A DNA stretch of 64,000 bases from Microbacterium sp. Root180 (GTDB lineage Bacteria; Actinomycetota; Actinomycetes; Actinomycetales; Microbacteriaceae): positions 1,254,876 to 1,318,875 of the forward strand of contig NZ_LMHS01000003.1 of assembly GCF_001428485.1 (NCBI RefSeq), in the 5' to 3' direction. The notes beneath the pieces are model-generated. The model was not told where the DNA came from. It saw nothing but the letters and a program-made list of their open reading frames with translations, and did no database searches. The position numbers and the translations under genes were made by a program. Positions 19,639 to 27,858 of the stretch are shown here, piece after piece (the stretch's first letter is position 1; each line of letters opens with the position of its first letter).

Positions 19639-19878
19639 CTAGCGCCAGCGTGTGGTCATGAGGAAGCCGAGGAAGGCGATGCCGAAGCCGATCACCAGGT
19701 TCCAGCCCTCGATACCGGGAATGGGGTACTGCATGCCGCTGAGGTAGAACACCAGCACCCAGACGAGCCCGATCAGCATGAGGCCGATCATGATCGGCTT
19801 GAACCACACCGGGTTGGGTGCGGCTTCGCCTTCTGCGCGCTCGATGAGCGGGTCGTCTTCTTTGCCGGGTCGTGCCAT
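19639..19878 (-). CDS. crgA: Cell division protein CrgA
   Basis: CrgA is a small actinobacterial divisome protein that interacts with FtsZ, FtsQ, PBPs and CwsA. The 79-residue product has a charged N-terminus (ARPGKEDDPLIERAEGEAAP), two membrane helices (about 27-47 and 60-76) and the conserved NPVWFKPIMIGLMLIGLVWV and MQYPIPGIEGWNLVIG segments. A TAGACT box ends 6 nt before the ATG, suggesting a leaderless mRNA. It is divergent from the sortase gene, as in related genomes. Confidence 0.96.
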   Translation of the reverse strand: MARPGKEDDPLIERAEGEAAPNPVWFKPIMIGLMLIGLVWVLVFYLSGMQYPIPGIEGWNLVIGFGIAFLGFLMTTRWR

Positions 19879-19884
19879 GCACAG

Positions 19885-19890
19885 AGTCTA
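19885..19890 (-). promoter_or_regulatory. -10 box for leaderless crgA
   Basis: On the minus strand TAGACT is separated from the crgA ATG by exactly 6 nt. Confidence 0.55.
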
Positions 19891-19920
19891 ACTGCCAGCC
19901 GCCCCACAGCGTGCTGAGAC

Positions 19921-19926
19921 TACAAT
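19921..19926 (+). promoter_or_regulatory. -10 box for leaderless sortase gene
   Basis: TACAAT is followed by 6 nt and the GTG at 19933. This supports the GTG as start despite the absence of a ribosome-binding site. Confidence 0.6.
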
Positions 19927-19932
19927 TCCGCT

Positions 19933-20706
19933 GTGGATGAAGCGCTTGCCGGCCCCGACGGGGGTCCCCCTGCCGGCGGCGCGGCGCCCGTCACCCGCCC
20001 ACGAACCTCCGTGGTCGGCGTCCTCGGCGAGATCCTGATCACCGCCGGCGTGATCGTCCTGCTGTACGTCGCCTGGCAGCTGTACCTCGGCGACATGATC
20101 TACGGCGCCGAGCGCAACTCCCAGGGCCAGGAGCTCTCACAGGAGTGGGCGGGCGCCTACCCGAGCACGAACGAGGCCGGCGCGGCCCCGGTCACCGCCG
20201 AGCCGGTCGTCCGCGACGAGCCGGCCGACGGCGAGCGTTTCGGCGTGATGCACATCCCGCGATTCGGCGCCGACTACGCGATGCCGATGGCCGGAGGCGT
20301 GACCCGCGAGCGCACCCTCAACCCCATCGGCATCGGCCATTACATGGGAACGCAGATGCCCGGTGAGGTGGGCAACTTCGCCCTGGCGGCTCATCGCACG
20401 TCCTGGGGCGAGCCCTTCCGCAAGATCGCGGATCTTCGCATCGGCGACCCCATCATCGTCGAGACCGAGGACGGCTGGTACACCTACCGTTTCCGTACGC
20501 TCCAATACGTCGAGCCCTCGCAGGTCGACGTGCTGCTGCCCGTTCCGCAGGCGCCCGATGTGCCTCCGGGCACGCGGTACATCACCCTCACGAGCTGCAG
20601 CCCGATCCACTGGATGTGGGAGCGCATCATCGCCTACGGCGTGTTCGAGTCGTTCACCCCGCGCGGGGCGGAGCCGCCGGCATCCCTCACCGAGGGAGTC
20701 GCCTGA
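19933..20706 (+). CDS. srtE: Class E sortase
   Basis: Sortases cut a C-terminal sorting motif and link surface proteins to the cell wall. The 257-residue protein has a Pro/Gly-rich cytoplasmic start, a membrane anchor (about 28-51) and the sortase domain with His154 (LAAHRTSWG), Cys222 (ITLTSCSPIHW) and Arg231. Class E is the housekeeping type in high-GC actinobacteria and recognises LAXTG-like signals. No substrate gene is nearby. A short membrane protein gene begins at the stop codon (TGATG overlap), and pabA/trpG follows, the conserved actinobacterial order. Confidence 0.93.
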   Translation: MDEALAGPDGGPPAGGAAPVTRPRTSVVGVLGEILITAGVIVLLYVAWQLYLGDMIYGAERNSQGQELSQEWAGAYPSTNEAGAAPVTAEPVVRDEPADGERFGVMHIPRFGADYAMPMAGGVTRERTLNPIGIGHYMGTQMPGEVGNFALAAHRTSWGEPFRKIADLRIGDPIIVETEDGWYTYRFRTLQYVEPSQVDVLLPVPQAPDVPPGTRYITLTSCSPIHWMWERIIAYGVFESFTPRGAEPPASLTEGVA

Positions 20707-20861
20707 TGTACGGCGCCCTCTGGCGTGTCCTCCCCGGTCCGTGGTGGGTCCGCACGCTCATTCTCGTGATCCTGGCCGCGGCGGTGGTCTACGGGCTCAT
20801 CTTCTACGTGTTCCCCTGGGTCAGCGAGATCATCAACCCGCTCGACGGCACCGTCGAGTGA
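20706..20861 (+). CDS. Small membrane protein between sortase and pabA/trpG
   Basis: A 51-residue protein beginning MYGALWRVLPGPWWVRTLIL with one membrane helix (about 15-37) and a short C-terminal tail. Its start overlaps the sortase stop by one base, so the two are translationally coupled. Similar small proteins occupy this slot in other actinobacteria, but I know no function. A role near the sortase in the membrane is a guess from context only. Confidence 0.75.
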   Translation: MYGALWRVLPGPWWVRTLILVILAAAVVYGLIFYVFPWVSEIINPLDGTVE

Positions 20862-20871
20862 CCTCGCGACG

Positions 20872-21501
20872 ATGAGCGCGGCATCCGTCCTGGTCGTCGA
20901 CAACCACGACAGCTTCGTCCATACGCTCGTCGGCTATCTCCATGAGCTCGGCGTGACGACCGAACTCGTCGAGGCCGATGCCATCGAAGACCCGCGCGGT
21001 CTGCTCGCGCTCCACCGTGCCGTTCTCGTGTCGCCGGGCCCGGGTGCACCGGGCGATGCCGGGGCATCCGTCGCCGTGGTGCGCGCTGCGGCAGCGGAGC
21101 GGATGCCGCTGCTCGGCGTCTGTCTCGGACACCAGGCGATCGGCGAGGCGTTCGGTGCGACCGTCGCGACCGCTCCGGAACTCATGCACGGCATGACCTC
21201 GCTCGTGCATCACGACGGCAGCGACCTCTACGACGGTCTGCCCGACCCGTTCACGGCGACGCGCTATCACTCGCTGGCGATCGTCGCCGAGACCCTCCCG
21301 ACGGAGCTCGTCGTCACCAGTCGCACCGCCGAGGGCGTGATCATGGGCGTCGCCCACCGTCGACTGCCGATCCGAGGCGTGCAGTTCCATCCCGAGAGCG
21401 TGCTCACCGAGGGCGGGCATCGCCTGCTGGGCAACTGGCTCACGACGGCGGGATTCACGGATGCCGCGTCCCTCGGCGCAGGACTCGGACCGCGCCGCTG
21501 A
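20872..21501 (+). CDS. pabA: Glutamine amidotransferase of anthranilate/4-amino-4-deoxychorismate synthase
   Basis: The class I glutamine amidotransferase subunit supplies ammonia to chorismate for folate (PabA) or tryptophan (TrpG) synthesis; in many actinobacteria one protein serves both. The 209-residue protein has the oxyanion loop SPGPGAP, the nucleophile Cys84 in GVCLGHQ, and His173/Glu175 in QFHPES. It follows the sortase pair by 10 bp. No synthase large subunit is adjacent, so I cannot say which pathway dominates; the isolated position near pknB is the usual one for the gene annotated trpG/pabA. Confidence 0.92.
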   Translation: MSAASVLVVDNHDSFVHTLVGYLHELGVTTELVEADAIEDPRGLLALHRAVLVSPGPGAPGDAGASVAVVRAAAAERMPLLGVCLGHQAIGEAFGATVATAPELMHGMTSLVHHDGSDLYDGLPDPFTATRYHSLAIVAETLPTELVVTSRTAEGVIMGVAHRRLPIRGVQFHPESVLTEGGHRLLGNWLTTAGFTDAASLGAGLGPRR

Positions 21502-21510
21502 TCCGGACGA

Positions 21511-23205
21511 TCAGGTTCCCGAGCAGTACCCGAGCACGATCGGGGAGTGGATCGGCACGTCGCCCGGGGCGAGCGACTGCGTCGACACCGTGGGGGGCGC
21601 CGATCCGACGCACGACGGGTCCTCCTGGGTGGACACCTCGAGGCCGACGTCTTCGAGCTCGCGCTGCGCCGCCTCCACGGTGTAGCCGCGCACGTCGTTG
21701 ATCGTGACCTTGCCCGATGCGACGACCAGATTGACGACGGTGCCGGCGGGGACGCTGGCACCCTCCGTCTGATCCGCCGAGATCACGGTTCCGGCCGCGA
21801 GCGCCGAGTCGTTGCGCTGCGTCACCGTGCCGAGCGCGAGGCCGGCGGCATCCAGTGCGGCGGCCGCGGCATCCCGCCCCAGTCCTTCGAGCGGGGGGAC
21901 CGTGGACATCTCCTGACCGAGCGAGACGTAGACGCGGATCTCCTGGTTGACGTTCACCGACTCCCCGGAGGCGGGATCGGTGCGGATGACGATGCCCTCG
22001 GCGACGTCGGGATTCTCCTCCTCCACCTGGATGGCGATGAGGTCGGTGTCGAGGAGCTCCTGGTTCGCGCGGTCGTAGGTCATGCCCGAGACGTCGGGCA
22101 CGATGCGGGCGCTGGAGGGCACGTTGTCTTCGGGGTTGATCGAGAGCACCCAGAACAGCACCGAGATGAGGAGCACGGCGAGCACGCCGACGCCTGCCCA
22201 GATCCACGCGACGGGAGGACCCGACTGCGTGCGCTTCATGGTGGTGTCGGTGCTGAGCTGCCGAAGCGAGCGAGCCGTCTCGGCGGCCTGCTTGGGGTTG
22301 GGACCGTAGAGCTCGCTCGTGAGCGCGCCGACCTGTCGCTTGGACGGCGAGCGGCCGTCGATCGTTGCGTCGAGGGACTCACGGAAGCTCGCGGCATCCT
22401 GATAGCGCTGGAACGGGTCCTTCGCCAGGGCGCGGAGCGCGACGGCGTCGAGGGAGCGCGGGACCGTCTCGTTGATCTCGGACGGAGCGAGCGGGGCCTC
22501 GCTCACGTGCTGGTACGCCACGGCGACGGGCGACTCGCCGCGGAACGGCGGCCGTCCCGCGAGGAGCTCGTACAGGACGACGCCGGCCGAGTAGAGGTCG
22601 GCGCGGGCATCGACGGGCTCGCCCTTGGCCTGCTCGGGCGAGAAGTACGCCGCGGTGCCCAGGATCGCGGTCGTCTCGGCCACCGTCGACGAGCTGTCGG
22701 AGACCGCGCGCGCGATGCCGAAATCCATCACCTTCACCTGGCCGGCCTCGGTGACCATCACGTTGCCCGGCTTGATGTCGCGGTGGACGACGCCGGCGCG
22801 ATGCGAGTACTCCAAGGCCTCGAGGATCCCGTCGACGTAGCGCACGGCGTCGGTCACCGGGACGGGGCCCTCCGCGATGATGTCCTTGAGCAGCGCGCCC
22901 GTGACCAGCTCCATGACGATGAACGGAACCGGGCGGACACGGCCGTCGGGATCGGTCGAGGTGTCCTCGCCGGCGTCGTACACCCGGACGATCGTGGGGT
23001 GCGCCATGCGCGACGCCGCCTGGGCCTCGAGCCGGAATCTCGTGCGGAACGCGTTGTCGCCGGCGAGTTCACGATCGAGGATCTTGATCGCCACGGCGCG
23101 ACCGAGGGTGAGATCGTAGCCGCGATAGACGCTGGCCATACCGCCGCGGCCGATGGGCTCGTCGATGCGATAGCGCCCCGAAAGCACGCGCGGCTCAGCT
23201 GTCAC
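21511..23205 (-). CDS. pknB: PASTA-domain Ser/Thr protein kinase PknB
   Basis: PknB senses peptidoglycan fragments and phosphorylates cell-wall and division proteins. The 564-residue protein has a kinase domain with glycine loop GRGGMASV, Lys41, catalytic HRD at 141-143 and DFG at 161-163, a juxtamembrane linker rich in threonine (STDTTMKRTQ), a membrane helix at about 333-355, and three extracellular PASTA repeats (M. tuberculosis PknB has four). The start is GTG at 23205 with AGGAGA upstream. It is the last gene of the fhaA-fhaB-pstP-rodA-pbpA-pknA-pknB operon. A pair of cysteines in the last PASTA repeat (PSCVG ... GYCSGT) may form a disulfide. Confidence 0.97.
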   Translation of the reverse strand: MTAEPRVLSGRYRIDEPIGRGGMASVYRGYDLTLGRAVAIKILDRELAGDNAFRTRFRLEAQAASRMAHPTIVRVYDAGEDTSTDPDGRVRPVPFIVMELVTGALLKDIIAEGPVPVTDAVRYVDGILEALEYSHRAGVVHRDIKPGNVMVTEAGQVKVMDFGIARAVSDSSSTVAETTAILGTAAYFSPEQAKGEPVDARADLYSAGVVLYELLAGRPPFRGESPVAVAYQHVSEAPLAPSEINETVPRSLDAVALRALAKDPFQRYQDAASFRESLDATIDGRSPSKRQVGALTSELYGPNPKQAAETARSLRQLSTDTTMKRTQSGPPVAWIWAGVGVLAVLLISVLFWVLSINPEDNVPSSARIVPDVSGMTYDRANQELLDTDLIAIQVEEENPDVAEGIVIRTDPASGESVNVNQEIRVYVSLGQEMSTVPPLEGLGRDAAAAALDAAGLALGTVTQRNDSALAAGTVISADQTEGASVPAGTVVNLVVASGKVTINDVRGYTVEAAQRELEDVGLEVSTQEDPSCVGSAPPTVSTQSLAPGDVPIHSPIVLGYCSGT

Positions 23206-23315
23206 AGTCTCTCCTGGAATGGAACAACTGCCAGACTAGCCGAGCGGGGACGAGCAGCCGACATCGGCCGACTCGTCCCCGCTCGCGCTGTCGGAAGCGC
23301 TCTCCGTCTGTCGGC

Positions 23316-25001
23316 CTACTGGATCGGGACGGTCGCCTCGGGCGATGCGCCGGAGGTGCGATCACCGGAGGGCCCGCCGGTGCAGGTCACGGTGTAGCTC
23401 ACCGTGACGTTGCCGGTGGCGGTGGACGGAACGGTGACCTGCGCCGCTCGATCCCCCTGACCGAAGGCCGAGGTGGACTGACCGTTCGCGAACGTGCCGT
23501 TGGTGGCCGTGAGGTTGTAGGCGCTCACCGAGCCCTCCCCCGCCGGGCAGCCGTACTGGCCCCAGTTGACCTGGATCGTTCCGCCCGGCGCCACCGACGG
23601 GTCGGTGAAGGTCGGTGCCGTCGGCGCGGGCATGGCGGTCTGCGGACCGTAATAGGTCAGGTTGATCGTGGTGCCGACGGGAACACGGCCCGTCGGGTTC
23701 ACGTCGTACACGAGGTCCTGGTCGCCCGCGGTCGGCGCCGCGTTGCCGGCGACGCAGTTCGCGACGAGATCGGCACCCTCGACGAGCGCGCGGGCGTCGG
23801 CGCAGGTCTTCCCGGTCAGGCCGAGAGCACCGACGTCGACCCGCTCGTCGGTGGTCTGGGTCGGCGTCGGAGTCGGCGTGTCCGACGGCGTGGGAGATGC
23901 GGAGCTGGAGCTGGTCGACGGCTCGGGTTCGCCACCGTCCTGGTTCGCGAGAAGCGCCCAGATCGTGCCTCCGAGCACGAGCAGGAGCAGCACGATGAGC
24001 GCGATGAGCGGCCACGTCCACGGGCTGCGCTTCTTCTTCTCCTCGCCGTCGAGGGCCTCATCGCCCGCGGCCGGCATCAGCTGGGTCGCGGTCGAGGTAT
24101 CGGCATCAGCGGCGAGCAGCTGCGTCGCGTCGTCGCCGGCAGCGGCGGCGATCGCCGGGACGGCAGCGGCGGCGGCCGCGACATCGCCGCGGCGCAGCGC
24201 GGTCGCTGCCCGCGCGACGGCGGCGGCCGAGGCCGGGCGCTCCTCGGGCTTCTTCGCGATCATCGCCATGACGAGGTTCTGCACGGGCACGGCGACGGTG
24301 GGCGGCAGCGGCGGCGGCTGCTCGTTGATCTGCGCCATGGCGATCGCGACCTGCGACTCACCGGTGAACGGGCGCTTGCCCGCGAGGGACTCGTACGCGA
24401 CGATGCCCAGCGAGTACGTGTCGGTCGCCGGGGATGCCGGATGCCCGGACGCCTGCTCGGGCGACAGGTACTGCACGGTGCCCATGACCTGTCCGGTCGC
24501 CGTGAGCGGCACCTGATCGGCGATGCGCGCGATGCCGAAGTCGGTGATCTTCACGCGGCCGTCGGGAGTGATCAGGAGATTCCCGGGCTTGATGTCGCGG
24601 TGCACGAGCCCTGCCGCGTGCGCCGCCTGAAGGGCGGCGGAGGTCTGGGCGACGATGTCGAGCGTCTTGTCGGTCGACAGCGCGCCGTCGCGCTCGAGGA
24701 TCGTCGAGAGCGCCTCGCCGGGCACGAGCTCCATGACGAGGAACGCGCTGCCGTTCTCCTCGCCGTAGTCGAAGACGCTCGCGATGCCCTCGTGGTTCAC
24801 GAGTGCTGCGTGCCGGGCCTCTGCGCGGAAGCGCTCGAGGAAACCCGGGTCTCCCATGTACTCGTCTTTGAGGATCTTGATGGCGACGGTCCGTCCGATG
24901 ACGTGATCGGTCGCTTCCCACACCTCGCCCATGCCGCCGATCGCGATCCGCGAATCCAGCTCGTAGCGGCCGCCGAAAGTCACACCCTGCGTCGGTCTCA
25001 T
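23316..25001 (-). CDS. pknA: Ser/Thr protein kinase PknA with long extracellular region
   Basis: PknA phosphorylates cell-shape and division proteins together with PknB. The 561-residue protein has Lys42, HRD at 134-136, DFG at 154-156, an Ala-rich linker, a membrane helix (about 328-352), a Ser/Thr/Pro linker with PTPSDTPTPTPTQ, one PASTA-like repeat (about 390-455) and a C-terminal beta-sandwich-like domain (about 460-561, TFTDPSVAPGGTIQVNWGQY and later cysteines). The M. tuberculosis PknA is much shorter outside the membrane, so the added domain is unusual. The ATG overlaps the pbpA stop by 4 bp. Confidence 0.96.
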   Translation of the reverse strand: MRPTQGVTFGGRYELDSRIAIGGMGEVWEATDHVIGRTVAIKILKDEYMGDPGFLERFRAEARHAALVNHEGIASVFDYGEENGSAFLVMELVPGEALSTILERDGALSTDKTLDIVAQTSAALQAAHAAGLVHRDIKPGNLLITPDGRVKITDFGIARIADQVPLTATGQVMGTVQYLSPEQASGHPASPATDTYSLGIVAYESLAGKRPFTGESQVAIAMAQINEQPPPLPPTVAVPVQNLVMAMIAKKPEERPASAAAVARAATALRRGDVAAAAAAVPAIAAAAGDDATQLLAADADTSTATQLMPAAGDEALDGEEKKKRSPWTWPLIALIVLLLLVLGGTIWALLANQDGGEPEPSTSSSSASPTPSDTPTPTPTQTTDERVDVGALGLTGKTCADARALVEGADLVANCVAGNAAPTAGDQDLVYDVNPTGRVPVGTTINLTYYGPQTAMPAPTAPTFTDPSVAPGGTIQVNWGQYGCPAGEGSVSAYNLTATNGTFANGQSTSAFGQGDRAAQVTVPSTATGNVTVSYTVTCTGGPSGDRTSGASPEATVPIQ

Positions 25002-26461
25002 CTTCCCAGCACCGCCTCCATGACCTTCTTTGCGATGGGAGCCGCAATGACATTGCTGCTACCCGACTGCCCTTGCCCGCCACCGTCCTCGATGACGACG
25101 GCGACGGCGACCTGTGGGTTGTCCGCGGGCGCGAACCCGGTGAACCACAGCGTGTACGGCTGGTTGGGACCGTTCTCCGCGGTACCGGTCTTCCCGGCCA
25201 CGTCGACGCCGTCTATTCTTGCACCCGTCGCGATGCCCTCACTGACATTGGCGACCATCATCGCCACCATCTCGTCGGCGAGTTCCTGGTCGAGGGCCCG
25301 TCCGAATTCGACATCCTCGAAGACCTCCTGCACGGACAGGTCCGGACCGATCACGCGGTCGACCATCCGCGGGCTCATGACGACCCCGTCGTTCGCGATC
25401 CCCGCCGACACCATGGCCATCTGCAGCGGCGTCGCGATCACCTGTCCCTGACCGAACCCCGTCAGCGCGGTCTGCGCGTCGTCGAGTGCGCGCGGGTAGC
25501 TCGACGGCGTCGAGATGAGCGGCATCTCGAAGGAGGTGTTGAAGCCGTACTTCTCCGCCTCCTCGCGGATGGCGGTGTCGCCCAGCTCGACGGCGAGCTG
25601 CGCCATCGGGATGTTGCAGCTCAGGCGCAGGGCGTCGGCGATCGTGACCGTCGCGCCCGGGCCGCACGTGCCTCTCGTGTCGTTGTAGATCACGGCGCTG
25701 GAGCCGGGCAGGGTGTAGCTCGACGGGTTCGGGATCGTCGACTCGGGGGTGTAGTCACCCGATGCGAGCGCAGCCGAGGCGACCACGAGCTTGAAGGTGG
25801 ATCCGGGCGGGTTCAGGTCGCCGGCGATGGCGCGGTTCGAGAGCGGCTTGCCGGGGTCGGCGACGAGCGTGTCGTACGCGGCGTTGACCTCGCTCGTGTT
25901 GTGCGAGGCGAGCAGGTTGGTGTCGTAGCTGGGACTGGTCACCATGGCGAGCACGCGCCCGGTGGACGGCTCGATCGCGAGCACTGCGCCCTGGAGGTCG
26001 CCCAGCGCCTCGTACGCGGCGCGCTGCACCGCGGCGTCCAGGGTCAGCACGACGTTGGAGCCGCGCGGAGGCTGGCCGGTGAAGATGCGCTCGATCCGGG
26101 ACAGGAACTGCGACCCGGCGAAGCCGCTGAGGTACGAGTTCATCGCCTGCTCGATGCCGGTTCCCGCTTCCCGGCCGAGCGCCGGGTTGATGTAGCCGGT
26201 CACCGGAGCCCACATGTCGGGCTCGGTGTAGACCCGCTGCCAGCTGTATACATCGTTGGACGGCACGGACGAGGCGATGGCGGTGCCGCTCGCGATGATC
26301 GAGCCGCGCTGCACCTCGAACGAGTCGTAGAGCGCACGCGTGTTGCGCGGGTTCGCCCCGAGCTCCTCGGCGTTGACCACCTGGATCCAGCTCGTCGAGC
26401 CGAAGAGCGCGAGGAACATGATCAGCATCAGGATGCTGAGACGCCGTAGTTCCTTGGTCAT
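24998..26461 (-). CDS. pbpA: Penicillin-binding protein PbpA (class B transpeptidase)
   Basis: PbpA cross-links peptidoglycan and works with the RodA glycosyltransferase encoded just upstream. The 487-residue protein has an N-terminal membrane anchor (LSILMLIMFLALFGSTSWIQ), a dimerisation region, and transpeptidase motifs S221TFK, S281CN and KTG at 424-426 (AGKTGTAEN). The recognisable protein starts at ATG 26461, which overlaps the rodA stop as ATGA; the frame is open much further upstream only by chance. The surroundings (rodA, pknA, pknB) suggest regulation by phosphorylation. Confidence 0.97.
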   Translation of the reverse strand: MTKELRRLSILMLIMFLALFGSTSWIQVVNAEELGANPRNTRALYDSFEVQRGSIIASGTAIASSVPSNDVYSWQRVYTEPDMWAPVTGYINPALGREAGTGIEQAMNSYLSGFAGSQFLSRIERIFTGQPPRGSNVVLTLDAAVQRAAYEALGDLQGAVLAIEPSTGRVLAMVTSPSYDTNLLASHNTSEVNAAYDTLVADPGKPLSNRAIAGDLNPPGSTFKLVVASAALASGDYTPESTIPNPSSYTLPGSSAVIYNDTRGTCGPGATVTIADALRLSCNIPMAQLAVELGDTAIREEAEKYGFNTSFEMPLISTPSSYPRALDDAQTALTGFGQGQVIATPLQMAMVSAGIANDGVVMSPRMVDRVIGPDLSVQEVFEDVEFGRALDQELADEMVAMMVANVSEGIATGARIDGVDVAGKTGTAENGPNQPYTLWFTGFAPADNPQVAVAVVIEDGGGQGQSGSSNVIAAPIAKKVMEAVLGR

Positions 26462-27858
26462 CCGATCACCACCCGGGGGCGGCTGCGCACGGCATCCGAG
26501 ATCCCCAGCAGGAGCGCGACGATGATCCAGTTCGCGACCAGCGACGATCCGCCCGCAGCGAGGAACGGAGTCGTGAGGCCGGTCAGGGGGATGATGCGCG
26601 TGACTCCGCCGACCATGATGAACACCTGCAGCGCGATCGTGAACGAGAGGCCGGTCGCGAGGAGCTTGCCGAAGTCGTCCTGGCCGGCGAGGCCGATGCG
26701 GATGCCCCGGCTGGTGAAGACCATGTACAGGCAGAGGATCGCGAAGACGCCGATGAGACCGAGCTCCTCGCCGAGCGCGGGGAGGATGTAGTCGCTCTCC
26801 GAGACGGGCGTGAGGTACGGGCGCCCCTGGCCGAGGCCGGTGCCGATCAGCCCGCCCTGGGCGAGACCGAAGATGCCCTGCACGAGCTGATAGCTGCCGC
26901 CGGGAGCTTCGATGACGGCCGGATTGAAGGCATCCAGCCAGTTCGTGAAGCGGCCGTTGACGTACGACAGCACCTGTGACGCGATGAGAGCGCCCGCCGC
27001 TGCCAGGGTCACGCCGATGAGCACCCAGCTCGTCTTGCCCGTGGCGACGTAGAGCATCGCCACGAACATGCCGAAGATGAGGAGGCCCGTGCCGAGGTCG
27101 CGCTGCATCACGATGATGCCGAGCGAGACGAGCCAGATCACGAGCAGCGGGCCGAGCTCGCGGGCGCGTGGCCACGTGACGCCGAGGAACCGCGTGCCCA
27201 CCGACGAGAGACTCTCGCGGGTGCGCACCAGGTAGCCGGCGAAGAAGATCGCGAGGGCGATCTTCGCCAGCTCGCCCGGCTGGAAGCTGAAGAAGCCGAG
27301 CGACACCCACACGTCGGCGTTCGCGTCGGTTCCCAGCCCCGGGATGATCGGGAGCACGAGGAGTGCGATGCCGACGAAGCCGAAGATGTAGGTGTAGCGG
27401 AACAGCACCCGATAGTTGCGCAGCAGGAGCACGACGGCGATCGCCAGGACCAGCGCGATCGCGGCCCACGCGAGCTGCCGTGTCGAGAAGGCCTCCCAAC
27501 CGTGCCGCTCGCGCGCGATGTCGATGCGGTAGATCATCGCGAGGCCCAGACCGGTCAGCAGCGTCGCGATCGGCACGACGAAGGGGTCGGCGTCGCGCGC
27601 CCGCAGGCGCAGGACGATGTGCAGGGCGACCACCAGCGCGGTCAGCCCGCCGCAGTAGACGAGGAACGTCCAGTCGATCGCGCCGAGTGCGCCGAGCTGG
27701 ACCAGCGCCACCGCCGAACCGTTGATCGCGAACGCGAAGACCAGCAGTCCGAGCTCGCGATTGCGCTGCGTCTGCGGCACGCGGATGCGCCGCAGCGCGC
27801 GCACCACCGCGGTGTCGGTGGAGACAGCCTCGGTGACCGTGCTCGAGGGGCCGCTCAT
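26458..27858 (-). CDS. rodA: RodA/FtsW family peptidoglycan glycosyltransferase
   Basis: SEDS proteins polymerise lipid II into glycan strands. The 466-residue protein has about twelve membrane helices and family signatures GFFSFQPGELAKIALAIFFA, QRDLGTGLLIFG and the SESDYILPALGEELGLIG loop. The start is ATG 27858 preceded by GGAGGAGG; the longer upstream frame overlaps pstP and is rejected. It pairs with the class B PBP encoded downstream, the standard SEDS-bPBP unit in the actinobacterial pkn cluster. Confidence 0.95.
   Translation of the reverse strand: MSGPSSTVTEAVSTDTAVVRALRRIRVPQTQRNRELGLLVFAFAINGSAVALVQLGALGAIDWTFLVYCGGLTALVVALHIVLRLRARDADPFVVPIATLLTGLGLAMIYRIDIARERHGWEAFSTRQLAWAAIALVLAIAVVLLLRNYRVLFRYTYIFGFVGIALLVLPIIPGLGTDANADVWVSLGFFSFQPGELAKIALAIFFAGYLVRTRESLSSVGTRFLGVTWPRARELGPLLVIWLVSLGIIVMQRDLGTGLLIFGMFVAMLYVATGKTSWVLIGVTLAAAGALIASQVLSYVNGRFTNWLDAFNPAVIEAPGGSYQLVQGIFGLAQGGLIGTGLGQGRPYLTPVSESDYILPALGEELGLIGVFAILCLYMVFTSRGIRIGLAGQDDFGKLLATGLSFTIALQVFIMVGGVTRIIPLTGLTTPFLAAGGSSLVANWIIVALLLGISDAVRSRPRVVIG

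Noticed and set aside
24998..27499. Apparent long PbpA with a 345-residue N-terminal extension
   Set aside because: The extension is the out-of-frame reading of rodA. The ATGA overlap at 26458-26461 gives the normal PbpA start with its membrane anchor.
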